Shown here: positions 8,882 through 16,120 of the stretch, one piece after another | Layout of the letters: each line of letters starts with the position of its first letter | How positions within the stretch are numbered: position 1 is the first letter of the stretch | Assembly: GCF_001553955.1 (NCBI RefSeq) | Contig: NZ_CP014234.1 | Location: 1,798,001-1,862,000, forward strand | DNA: 64,000 bases | From: Moraxella osloensis | GTDB lineage: Bacteria; Pseudomonadota; Gammaproteobacteria; Pseudomonadales; Moraxellaceae | Direction: 5' to 3' | Notes under the pieces: model-generated | Databases searched by the model: none | Told to the model about the DNA's origin: nothing | Seen by the model: the letters and a program-made list of their open reading frames with translations, nothing else | Made by a program: the position numbers and the translations under genes

Positions 8882-9280
8882 ATGAATGTCAAATTTGCGT
8901 TATTCGCAGGATTGTTGTTAAGCGTGCAAGCATTTACTTTAGATAATACAGCCAATCAAACAAAGCCTACCAATGATGTGCCAACCCAAGCCGATATTCA
9001 GCGCCTATTTGATGAGGAAGTCAAAGCCATCAATCGCAATATGATTATCAATAACCCGATGTACTCAGGTGATTATCATACTGATATGCTCACACAGCAA
9101 ATATTAGGCTCGATGCAGTATAAAGCTAAAATCAACAAAGCCGTGTGTCAGCCTACTGATAAGCCAAATACCTACGACTGCTTAGTGCATACCATGTCAA
9201 ATGTGATGGGTTATCAAAGCGTTAATAAAAGCGCAATCACCGTCAAACGCATTGGCGGTGAATTGGTCTTGGTTAAATAA
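8882..9280 (+). CDS. Small exported protein of unknown function
   Basis: A 132-aa product with a likely Sec signal peptide: MNVKFALFAGLLLSVQAF, probably cleaved near residues 17-22. The mature part has two cysteines (KAVCQPTD and TYDCLVH), spaced so that a periplasmic disulphide is possible, and no recognisable family motif. The C-terminal half (NVMGYQSVNKSAITVKRIGGELVLVK) looks like an edge-strand beta fold. A purine-rich ATGGAAGT precedes the ATG. It stands alone between the helicase and the convergent RNA-repair genes. Confidence 0.6.
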   Translation: MNVKFALFAGLLLSVQAFTLDNTANQTKPTNDVPTQADIQRLFDEEVKAINRNMIINNPMYSGDYHTDMLTQQILGSMQYKAKINKAVCQPTDKPNTYDCLVHTMSNVMGYQSVNKSAITVKRIGGELVLVK

Positions 9281-9358
9281 AGCTAGGGCAGAATTTTTCA
9301 AACGATTGGTCATTTAAAAAACTATTTCGTATTTAGCATTTATCAGCAAGTTGGTTTG

Positions 9359-10090
9359 TTAACTATTCTGCATTAATTTTTGTCGAATTAATGGTGAAAT
9401 ATTTTGTACCAATTGCTGATATTCATCATCTACTTTGACTTGACCAAAGGTCGGACTACTAGCCAAAATACTTGGAATTGCCAGGTGATTTAGCGGGGTG
9501 TCATCTTTAAAATGGTCAAGTTTTGGTAAATCTTCTAGATAACTGACCACGTCATCTAAGGTCAACAATTTGCCGTGTAAATCAAACCCAACATTTAAAA
9601 TACGGCCACCAATATCCGCCATACGATCATGAATATGACCATGCAGATGATAGTAGCCTTTGTGACAACCATCCCATTCAGCAATCGGATAATGAAACAA
9701 TACTAAAGTTCTACCGAGTTCTTTAAGTTGCAGTTTTAGATAACTTTGAGCCGAATATAGCAATGGATGACCATCGTGCTTTGATGTGGTCAAAAACTTG
9801 TCTAGGTGGTCTTGAATAATATCATCGTGGTTACCAAAAATTAAATGATGACGACCGTTTAGCTGCGATAATACCTTGTTGATGTGTTGTAGGTTGTGTG
9901 AAAACGTCAAATCACCCAAGTTATATACGTCATCATCTACGCCCACGGTATCGTTCCACATCTCAATCATGTATTGATCAAGCGTATCAATGTCGCCCTG
10001 ATAGCTAGGCTGGGGGCGAGTGTGAGGACAAAATTTTGCAATATTTCGATGTGAAAAATGCAAATCTGAAGTAAAAAAAATGTTACTCAT
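9359..10090 (-). CDS. Calcineurin-like metallophosphoesterase, partner of the RNA kinase-ligase
   Basis: A 243-aa metallophosphoesterase with the family signature blocks: FFTSDLHFSHRN (D-x-H), YNLGDLTF (GD), LIFGNHDD (GNHD), VLFHYPIAEW and YHLHGHIHDR (GHxH). These ligate a two-metal centre that hydrolyses phosphomonoesters or diesters. It follows the kinase-ligase gene after a 12-nt gap, almost certainly in one operon. By analogy with Pnkp and yeast Trl1 logic it may remove or open the 2',3'-cyclic phosphate left at a cleaved RNA end so that ligation can occur. That role is inference from context. An ApaH-like nucleotide hydrolase is the alternative. Confidence 0.8.
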   Translation of the reverse strand: MSNIFFTSDLHFSHRNIAKFCPHTRPQPSYQGDIDTLDQYMIEMWNDTVGVDDDVYNLGDLTFSHNLQHINKVLSQLNGRHHLIFGNHDDIIQDHLDKFLTTSKHDGHPLLYSAQSYLKLQLKELGRTLVLFHYPIAEWDGCHKGYYHLHGHIHDRMADIGGRILNVGFDLHGKLLTLDDVVSYLEDLPKLDHFKDDTPLNHLAIPSILASSPTFGQVKVDDEYQQLVQNISPLIRQKLMQNS

Positions 10091-10102
10091 TTTGCGTTCT
10101 CT

Positions 10103-11584
10103 TTATTCTAATTTTTCTAAAAATTGTTGGACAAAAGCGATTTTCTGTAATTCATCAAGCTGATTAAACGTATCTTGATGTGCTTTGATATGATCAATCA
10201 GTGGATAATATTCTTCATCCACTTGCTGCTTACTTAATTTACTGCCCAAATTTTTTTCTTGGCTACGTCCAAAAAATTTCGACACCAGATAATAAGGTGA
10301 CTTTAATTTAAATAATAAATCTTGCGTTTGGCTATCAAACACCATAAAACCTTCGTGTTTAACGGTTTTTAATAGGGTTTTTAACTCACCAAAACGGACG
10401 TTTTTTAGCGTAGTAGGGCGTTTTAAACCAAACTTTTTACCAATTTCATCCAACTGCTGCTCACTAAATAAGTTGCCTGTTGCTACATCCCTTATACCAA
10501 TAAGTGTTTCACCAAAGGCTTCAGGAATAATATGAATGTCACTTGGGTCAGTAATCTCAAATAAAAAGGTATGATTAGCAAACTGTTTAAATACAGGTTC
10601 ATATTTCGTGCAATGCTCACGCGTCATGAGCGCAAAACTGCTATCAAGTGATCCAGTAGTCGAATATAGCACTTGTCGATCAAAGCTAGCACCAGTACTT
10701 GGGTGATTATCATCGAGTTCAACATAAGTGCATACACCCAAAAATCCGTTTACCTTAACCACGGCGTCGACCAATCGATCGTCACTCATCGCAATGGGAT
10801 AGGGACTATTTTTAGCAATACGTTCAGAATAGTTAAATACCTTGTTAAATGGTCGCACAATAATACGGTTATGCTTATCAATCACAAGTCCGCGCATTTC
10901 TAACAAGGCATTATCAAAGCCGTTTTCGTAAAATACCTTACGCGCGTATTTTAAAACGAACAGATCTGGATAGTTTTTACTTTGTTTTTTGACGAAATTT
11001 TTGCGTGCAAAGGTCAAATAGTCATCGGTGACAAACGTCTGTTGTACCTCGTCAAATGGCAATTTACCCTGACTAAATACATGCATTTTGTTAACTAACT
11101 GCTGAGTTAACGCATCAATTGGCTTAATGGCAGGAACATGGATTTCATCACGTAATTTGCTGTTATTCAAATTGATATAAGCCGTCAACACATCTGCTTG
11201 TTTGACGTTATGCGTGTTTTCAAAAAAATTGTGTAAACGGTAAATTTCAACCTCAAAGCCAAACTTTTTCGCCATCTTAATCAAATGGATACAAGCTGAA
11301 CCTTTTTGATTCGTGTTTGAATTGACAATTAATATATCTTGGTTAGGGTGCTGTTGCCCTTGCTTAAGCATATTTTTAAATGTCGCAAGATTTTGACGTT
11401 GGGCTTTATCCACCAAATCACCTGACCAACAATACATACCATTTTCATCAGTGAGTAATAGGTCATTTTCTAAATGGACGATGGTTGCATTGGGATACGC
11501 TTGAGCAAATTTGCCTTGCTGCTGTCTGGCAAACGTGGTTTTCCCAGAGCCTTGATGGCCACGGATTAAAATAAATTTTTGCAT
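10103..11584 (-). CDS. Fused polynucleotide kinase / T4 Rnl1-like RNA ligase
   Basis: A 493-aa protein. The start at 11584 follows AAGGGG; an in-frame ATG 18 nt upstream at 11602 lacks comparable support. Residues 1-165 form a P-loop kinase (IRGHQGSGKTTFAR) like the 5'-polynucleotide kinase of T4 Pnk. Residues about 190-493 resemble T4 RNA ligase 1: MRGLVIDKHNRIIVRPFNKV matches the conserved block before the active site, Lys277 in VVKVNGF is the probable adenylated motif I lysine, FLFEI is motif III, EGFMVFD motif IV and LFKLKSPYYL motif V. The protein would phosphorylate a 5'-OH RNA end and join it to a 3'-OH. With the metallophosphoesterase downstream, all three healing and sealing activities are present. 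Cellular tRNA cut by an anticodon nuclease is a plausible substrate. Confidence 0.82.
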   Translation of the reverse strand: MQKFILIRGHQGSGKTTFARQQQGKFAQAYPNATIVHLENDLLLTDENGMYCWSGDLVDKAQRQNLATFKNMLKQGQQHPNQDILIVNSNTNQKGSACIHLIKMAKKFGFEVEIYRLHNFFENTHNVKQADVLTAYINLNNSKLRDEIHVPAIKPIDALTQQLVNKMHVFSQGKLPFDEVQQTFVTDDYLTFARKNFVKKQSKNYPDLFVLKYARKVFYENGFDNALLEMRGLVIDKHNRIIVRPFNKVFNYSERIAKNSPYPIAMSDDRLVDAVVKVNGFLGVCTYVELDDNHPSTGASFDRQVLYSTTGSLDSSFALMTREHCTKYEPVFKQFANHTFLFEITDPSDIHIIPEAFGETLIGIRDVATGNLFSEQQLDEIGKKFGLKRPTTLKNVRFGELKTLLKTVKHEGFMVFDSQTQDLLFKLKSPYYLVSKFFGRSQEKNLGSKLSKQQVDEEYYPLIDHIKAHQDTFNQLDELQKIAFVQQFLEKLE

Positions 11585-11737
11585 AACTAGCCCCTTATTC
11601 ATTGCATCTTTATAACTGCGGTTAAACAATGAAAATTAAGATTGAAAAATGCAAAATTTAGACAAAATAAAGACATGGACTAGAACATAAAGGCTAGTCA
11701 ATACGTGATTTGGTCAAATTTTACATGTACAAACCGA

Positions 11738-11861
11738 ACAATTTTGTGAGAAAAATTGTGGTTTTGGCGGGGTCGTAGCTCAGGGTTGTTACGCTATCAC
11801 GCTTTTATAGCGAACAAATGTAGGATCACTATTAACAAAAGTAGATAAAGTTTTTGTTAAT
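11738..11861. other. Three consecutive hairpins and a tRNA-5'-like stretch upstream of the RNA-repair operon
   Basis: Hairpin 1 is ACAATTTT/AAAATTGT (11738-11745, 11752-11759). Hairpin 2 is CGCTAT/ATAGCG with a 9-nt loop (11792-11797, 11807-11812). Hairpin 3 is a perfect 10-bp stem, ATTAACAAAA/TTTTGTTAAT (11831-11840, 11852-11861). Between the first two lies GGGGTCGTAGCTCAGG, which resembles the acceptor/D-arm start of a tRNA, but no T-arm or CCA follows. The rest of the 11630-12075 spacer shows no gene I can support. This may be a structured RNA or a degenerate tRNA. Confidence 0.35.
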
Positions 11862-12078
11862 TTCTAGATTTTAGTTTAGTTGGTTCTTCATTGTCAAGTT
11901 AATCGTATCTCTATTGATTTAAAACAAGGAACTTATGTTGTGCTTAAATCATTGTAACTTACCAAAACATAGAGCTTGACACGTTAGAAGTGTCTTACAT
12001 TATGCAGGATAAATATAGATAACAGTATGACAGCACAGAAAAAACCATATTACGCATATGTGTATCTTTTCAATAAAA

Positions 12079-12101
12079 AAAGGACTGACTTTCAGTCCTT
12101 T
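12079..12101. terminator. Bidirectional terminator
   Basis: A perfect stem AAAGGACTGA / TCAGTCCTTT with a CTT loop is flanked by an A-run on the left and a T-run on the right, so it can work in both directions. It lies 25 bp beyond the stop codon of the phospholipase remnant on the minus strand and probably terminates that transcript. Confidence 0.8.
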
Positions 12102-12126
12102 TTTTATTATTAAAGTTAATGGCTAA

Positions 12127-12970
12127 TTAAAGACCCATCGCAGGATCAGTAATACCGTGTTCACCCGTCTCAACATGTCCAGCAAAACGGCGTAACCAGT
12201 TGGCATCTTCTTTTATTGTCACCTCAAAATCATACCAACGGCCGCTATCTGTTAAATCCCAATGCACTTGTTGTTCTTTACCTGCGGCAATCATAACTTG
12301 CATTGCTTTAGTGCTGTCAAAATACGCTTTTGGGGTGATGATAAAGGTCAGCGCGGTTGCAGATTGATTCATGATATCAACATAGACATTGCCATTGGCA
12401 ACATCGTAGCAGACACGGATTTCTGCTTTGTTTTTGCTTAAAGTATTGCCAACAAAATGACGGTGATAACCATTATTGGACAATACCCATAGGTCATACA
12501 ACCCATCGGTATTGACCGACCAAGTATCATTTAACTGTTTACCTGCTTCCACTGCATAACGGCGTGGGATACGGTTCAAATCCAATTTGTTATACACATG
12601 AAACACGCAGCCTGCTGTGCCTGTATTGGCAAATACTAAGCCCACGTTTTGACTATCCACATGTGCCGTGGTGTGCAATCGATATGGCAAAGCGCGAGAA
12701 GGTTGATAACCGGTGGCTTGTTTGGGCATCACTTGATTGGCAGGGACACTAATTTGTGGCAATTTTTCTTGATTGCTACGCAACGTGTCGGCATCCTGAC
12801 GGGTCTTTTTACCAGCCAACATTGGTAGTACTTCGTTGTTTGGTTCTTTAAAGTTAAAAGCAGAGGTCAAATCACCAAGCATGGCACGGCGATAAGGTGA
12901 AATGTTGGTTTCTTTTACCCCAAAACGTGCCTCTAAAAACTGTAAAACGGATGTATCCCCCACTGTCAGA
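12127..12970 (-). pseudogene. Phosphocholine-specific phospholipase C, 3' remnant
   Basis: About 280 codons of the C-terminal part of a bacterial non-haemolytic/haemolytic type phospholipase C (PlcN/PlcH family, normally about 700 aa). DTSVLQFLEARFGV, NISPYRRAMLGDLTSAFNF and the two C-terminal beta-sandwich repeats (for example VDIMNQSATALTFIITP) are recognisable. The catalytic N-terminal phosphoesterase domain is missing because the IS3 element begins at 12971. The other IS flank does not contain the lost plc part, so it was deleted rather than simply interrupted. The apparent start MGVTTI is encoded by the IS end. The fragment would not make an active enzyme. Confidence 0.8.
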
Positions 12971-13021
12971 ATAGTTGTCACCCCCACCTAAACAACCCAA
13001 ATGGGGGAAAAGGAGACAACC

Positions 13022-13516
13022 ATGGCACAATACAGTGCAGAACGCAAACAAGCAATATTAAACAAACTGCTATCGCCTGAACTAATTAGCATAGCGCAAT
13101 TAGCCCGAGACGAACACATCGCCGAACAAACCCTATATAATTGGCGAAACCGAGCCAAACAACAAGGGAAAGCCGTGCCGACCAACGATAAAACCAAAGA
13201 CTTAAGCCCTGAGACCAAGCTCACCATCATTATTGACACTGCCAAGCTTAACGAAACTGAGCTTGCCGAATACTGTCGCAGCAAAGGGCTCTACCCTGAA
13301 CAAATCGCCCAATGGAAAACACAGACCCTCACAGGCTTTAGCACAAGCGAACAACAAACCCGCCTAAATCGAAAACAGCAGCAAGCCGACCAAAAACAAA
13401 TCAAACAACTCAAACAAGAAATCAAACGCAAAGACAAAGCGCTTGCGGAGGCAGCTGCCATACTGATCTTGCGAAAAAAGCTCAATGCCCTATGGGGGGA
13501 GGACGAGGACGAATGA
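13022..13516 (+). CDS. IS3-family OrfA (DNA-binding subunit)
   Basis: A 164-aa protein starting at ATG 13022 after AAGGAGA. It has two helix-turn-helix units (for example ISIAQLARDEHIAEQTLYNW and TELAEYCRSKGLYPEQIAQW) that would bind the terminal repeats. A Lys/Gln-rich coiled coil (about residues 110-150: QADQKQIKQLKQEIKRKDKA) then serves multimerisation. The end overlaps orfB, with an in-phase slippery A6G heptamer that allows production of an OrfAB fusion transposase. Confidence 0.85.
   Translation: MAQYSAERKQAILNKLLSPELISIAQLARDEHIAEQTLYNWRNRAKQQGKAVPTNDKTKDLSPETKLTIIIDTAKLNETELAEYCRSKGLYPEQIAQWKTQTLTGFSTSEQQTRLNRKQQQADQKQIKQLKQEIKRKDKALAEAAAILILRKKLNALWGEDEDE
13474..13480 (+). promoter_or_regulatory. 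Programmed -1 frameshift site (A AAA AAG)
   Basis: AAAAAAG lies in phase for tandem slippage in the orfA frame (codons cgA AAA AAG). A shift to -1 enters the frame of orfB directly. This heptamer is the well-known slippery signal of IS3-family elements and explains how the active OrfAB transposase is made. Confidence 0.8.
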
Positions 13517-14583
13517 CCACTCTTGCACAGCGGCAACAACTCATTACCCTCATTGACCAAGCTACCGACAAAGGCGCAAGACTTCACATCGCCTGCAGCG
13601 AGGTTAGCATTAGTAAACGCACCTATCGACGCTGGAAGGCGGACAAAGACAACACAGGGGATAAGCGCCCCATCGCTGTTAGACCTGCCCCGAGTAATAA
13701 ACTAAGTGACATAGAACGCCAAGCCATCCTTGATGCCTGTAATGAACCCCGCTTTGCCAGTCTACCGCCGAGCCAAATCGTTCCCACCCTACTTGATGAA
13801 GGCATTTATCATGCCTCAGAATCAAGCTTTTACCGTGTTTTAAAGGCGCACAACCAACTTCAGCCTCGAGGACGTGCCAAAGCCCCTAATCCTCGTAAAC
13901 CGCCAGATACGTTTATTGCCACCAAGCCTTGCCAAGTGTTTTGTTGGGATATCACTTATTTACCAAGTACGGTACGTGGACAGTTTTATTATCTGTATAT
14001 GATTGAGGATGTCTATAGCCGTAAGATTGTAGGTTTCGAGGTGTATGACAGGGAAGCGGGTGATTTAGCTGCTAAACTACTAGAACGTACCCTGCTTAAT
14101 GAGAAAGCGATTGGGACAGGGGTGATACTGCATTCGGATAATGGGGCGCCGATGAAGTCGCAAACCCTGCGAATGAAAGCCTATGAGCTTGGGGTGTTAA
14201 CCTCTTATAGCCGTCCTCGGGTGAGTAATGATAATCCGTTTGCCGAGTCGGTGTTTCGTACCGTTAAATACGCACCAAGTTTCCCTGAGTATGGCTTTGA
14301 TAGTTTAGACAATGCTCGTGTGTGGGTGATTGATTTTGTTAGTTGGTATAATAATGAGCATAAGCATAGTGGGTTAAATTTCGTGACGCCAAACGAGCGT
14401 CATACGCTTAAAGATGGCGATATTCTAGCAAGACGTGAGTCGGTGCTTGTGATGGCAAAGCAGGAAAATCCTGCTCGCTGGAATGGTAGAGCGGTGAGAA
14501 ATTGTTCGCCTGTTGAGCCAACAGCCCTTAATCCTGTGCGTTTATCTACACGGGTTAATGCCACTGAGGTTTTAGTCGCTTGA
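13492..14583 (+). CDS. IS3-family OrfB transposase (DDE integrase domain)
   Basis: A 363-aa frame. It is probably expressed mainly as an extension of OrfA by frameshifting, although ATGs exist at 13492 and 13513. A short basic N-terminus with a helix-turn-helix (ISKRTYRRWKA) precedes the rve core. The DDE residues are Asp in FCWDITYLP, Asp in ILHSDNGAPMK and Glu in NPFAESVFRTVKY. The tail SWYNNEHKHSGLNFVTPNERH is the usual IS3 ending. No internal stop is present, so the element could still be mobile. Confidence 0.88.
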   Translation: MGGGRGRMTTLAQRQQLITLIDQATDKGARLHIACSEVSISKRTYRRWKADKDNTGDKRPIAVRPAPSNKLSDIERQAILDACNEPRFASLPPSQIVPTLLDEGIYHASESSFYRVLKAHNQLQPRGRAKAPNPRKPPDTFIATKPCQVFCWDITYLPSTVRGQFYYLYMIEDVYSRKIVGFEVYDREAGDLAAKLLERTLLNEKAIGTGVILHSDNGAPMKSQTLRMKAYELGVLTSYSRPRVSNDNPFAESVFRTVKYAPSFPEYGFDSLDNARVWVIDFVSWYNNEHKHSGLNFVTPNERHTLKDGDILARRESVLVMAKQENPARWNGRAVRNCSPVEPTALNPVRLSTRVNATEVLVA

Positions 14584-14605
14584 TTTAAATATGGGTGACA
14601 ACTAT

Positions 14606-14828
14606 GTTGACAAACACCGCTCTCCTTCGTAGTTTTGCCTTTGTAACTTTCAAAAATCTCTTTTAACTGTTTAGGTTCCAATATGACATTCGATTTATCC
14701 GTAATATCAAAACCGACAAATGAAGAATCAGTAATAGATGTAAGCGTCAGAAAAAAGTCTCGTAACGACTGCACATACTCGTCATCGTGCTTTGGCAATA
14801 GGACAGCAATTAATTTATCAATATCCAT
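14606..14828 (-). pseudogene. Unknown gene truncated by the IS3 element
   Basis: The N-terminal 74 codons of a gene (MDIDKLIAVLLPKHDDEYVQ onward) are followed directly by the IS right end, and the frame continues into the IS. The product is acidic and helical and I do not recognise a family. It overlaps the 3' end of the 183-aa gene upstream by 11 bp, so the two were translationally coupled and probably functioned together. Confidence 0.5.
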
Positions 14829-15369
14829 CTAGAGCCTCTTGAATTAATTGGGAAAATAATGGAAAAGTATATTGCCGATGCTCTCGTTGTAACTTGGCTT
14901 GATAATCATAATGATGACGTTCTAACTGCAAATCAGCTAAAATTTTTTCAATTGTCATATTGCCCCCAAATAGTTCTTCAGCAATTTTTTTTGGCATATA
15001 TTGCTTAAGCTCATTAAAAATTTTGGGATTGATAGGCTTAAGTGCATAAAAATCAGCTTTTAAAGATGCCCAAGCCCTTCTTTCAATGTCGATATTTGAC
15101 AAACGAAGTGGTCTAATTGTTACATTGGTGTCATCATTGACTAGTACCACTTCAGCAAAGTTATCAAAAAAATAAAATCTGTCATCATCTTTTATCACGT
15201 CAAATATCAAGGGCTTATGCGAATTTTGGTGAGCAGAAGGAGTAGGGAAGTTTTCACAGTAAATTTGAAAGGCTTTAACTACCGAAGGATGGACAACAAA
15301 ATTTTCAGTCGTTACAGACAGAGTTTTGGTGGTGATTCTGTGAGTTATTTTTGATGTGTTTTTTGCCAT
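14818..15369 (-). CDS. Unknown accessory protein (183 aa)
   Basis: A 183-aa protein with no signal peptide or membrane segment. The N-terminus is Lys/Thr-rich and basic (MAKNTSKITHRITTKTLSVT). A predicted mixed alpha/beta part follows (HKPLIFDVIKDDDRFYFFDN), then helices ending in a charged segment (ADLQLERHHYDYQAKLQREH). I do not recognise the family. It overlaps the truncated gene downstream and lies beside a decayed ATP-binding gene. The pair may be the remains of an accessory, possibly defence-like operon, but that is speculation. Confidence 0.5.
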   Translation of the reverse strand: MAKNTSKITHRITTKTLSVTTENFVVHPSVVKAFQIYCENFPTPSAHQNSHKPLIFDVIKDDDRFYFFDNFAEVVLVNDDTNVTIRPLRLSNIDIERRAWASLKADFYALKPINPKIFNELKQYMPKKIAEELFGGNMTIEKILADLQLERHHYDYQAKLQREHRQYTFPLFSQLIQEALDGY

Positions 15370-15395
15370 TTCCCTATCTCCCCATCTCGTTTAAA

Positions 15396-16045
15396 TTATT
15401 TCACTACTGCTTTACCTAGTGTAGTAAGACGGTATTGTTGGTTAGGGCTATTGGGCTTATCGGGGATGGTCATTTCAATCAACCCTGCTGTTAGGGCGGG
15501 ATTAAGGTATACTTTTCTAAAGTTTCGGCTGTCCTTTAAACCTAACAAGTCCATCCATTCTTGACGAGTTATCACCTGATTGTCGTAGTTATTTAAGCTT
15601 GTCAGTAGTTTTATAGCTTGGGGGTAGCTTGGGGGGTAGCTTGGGGGGTAAATGTATTTTGCTCAATCACGCTTTCATCTAGCATTGCTTTTTGATGAAT
15701 GGGTAATTTTACTAAGAAATAGGTGCGTTCATCATCCGTCTCAAAAGTTGGCATAGGCGAACCATTCTTTTTCATGGCTCGTAAAATTTTGGGAACACCT
15801 GTTGAGCGACCTTCGGTTAAGTCCAACTCCTTTAAGAATTCACCAATACGTCGATTACGATAACGCCTTGTTACAGCACGTCCTGCTTGCAAGTCATCAA
15901 GCCTAATAGAACGGTCTGCACCTGGATAGCTTAATATGATGATTTCATCAGGATAAATGCGGATTTCGATGGGATTGCGTTCTTCATAAGAGCGGTGATA
16001 TACCGCATTGACCACTGCTTCTTCAATCGCAATGAATATCATCAT
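15396..16045 (-). pseudogene. AlbA/Schlafen-type ATP-binding protein, truncated and frameshifted
   Basis: The visible part matches the C-terminal GHKL-like ATP-binding half of AlbA_2/Schlafen putative transcriptional regulators: IAIEEAVVNAVYHRSYEERN, IRIYPDEIIILSYPG, GRSTGVPKILRAMKKNG. The N-terminal AlbA domain (normally about 250 aa) is absent, with a stop just upstream of ATG 16045. The frame ends early at about 15614 after TPQATPQATPKL. One extra C in the last C-tract would restore it through TRQEWMDLLGLKDSRNFRKV to a stop at 15396, the expected winged-helix tail of this family. It is therefore at least a 5' truncation plus a homopolymer frameshift. Confidence 0.7.
15620..15648 (+). repeat. 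Tandem poly-G repeat (GGGGGG TAGCTT) that sets the reading frame
   Basis: Three G-tracts of 5, 6 and 6 bases (15620-15624, 15631-15636, 15643-15648) are separated by TAGCTT. On the coding (minus) strand these are C-tracts inside the AlbA-type gene. The first tract in plus order has one base fewer, and that single base breaks the frame. Such tracts slip readily during replication. Confidence 0.7.
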
Positions 16046-16120
16046 ATTTTTTTAGAAACTTAAAAATGAATTAAGTAAGAACCTGTTTACAATTCTATGA
16101 AACATACCCATCAATACATA

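Larger units (their letters stand above)
12971..14605 (+). mobile_element. IS3-family insertion sequence
   Basis: A 1.63-kb element with overlapping orfA and orfB. The terminal inverted repeats are ATAGTTGTCACCC at 12971-12983 and its exact complement at 14593-14605. No target duplication is seen: the left flank ends CTGTCAGA and the right begins GTTGACAA. The two flanks carry different truncated genes. This indicates that the element took part in an adjacent deletion or in recombination with a second copy. Confidence 0.85.

Noticed and set aside
11764..11835. A functional tRNA gene at the tRNA-like stretch
   Set aside because: There is no T-arm with TTCGA and no acceptor 3' strand or CCA, and the anticodon-like loop has 9 bases.
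12027..12112. Short open frame MTAQKKPYYAYVYLF... near the terminator
   Set aside because: It runs through the terminator hairpin, has no ribosome site and its composition follows the AT-rich DNA.
15600..15660. CRISPR array at the poly-G repeats
   Set aside because: The repeats are 12 bp without spacers and lie inside a coding frame.
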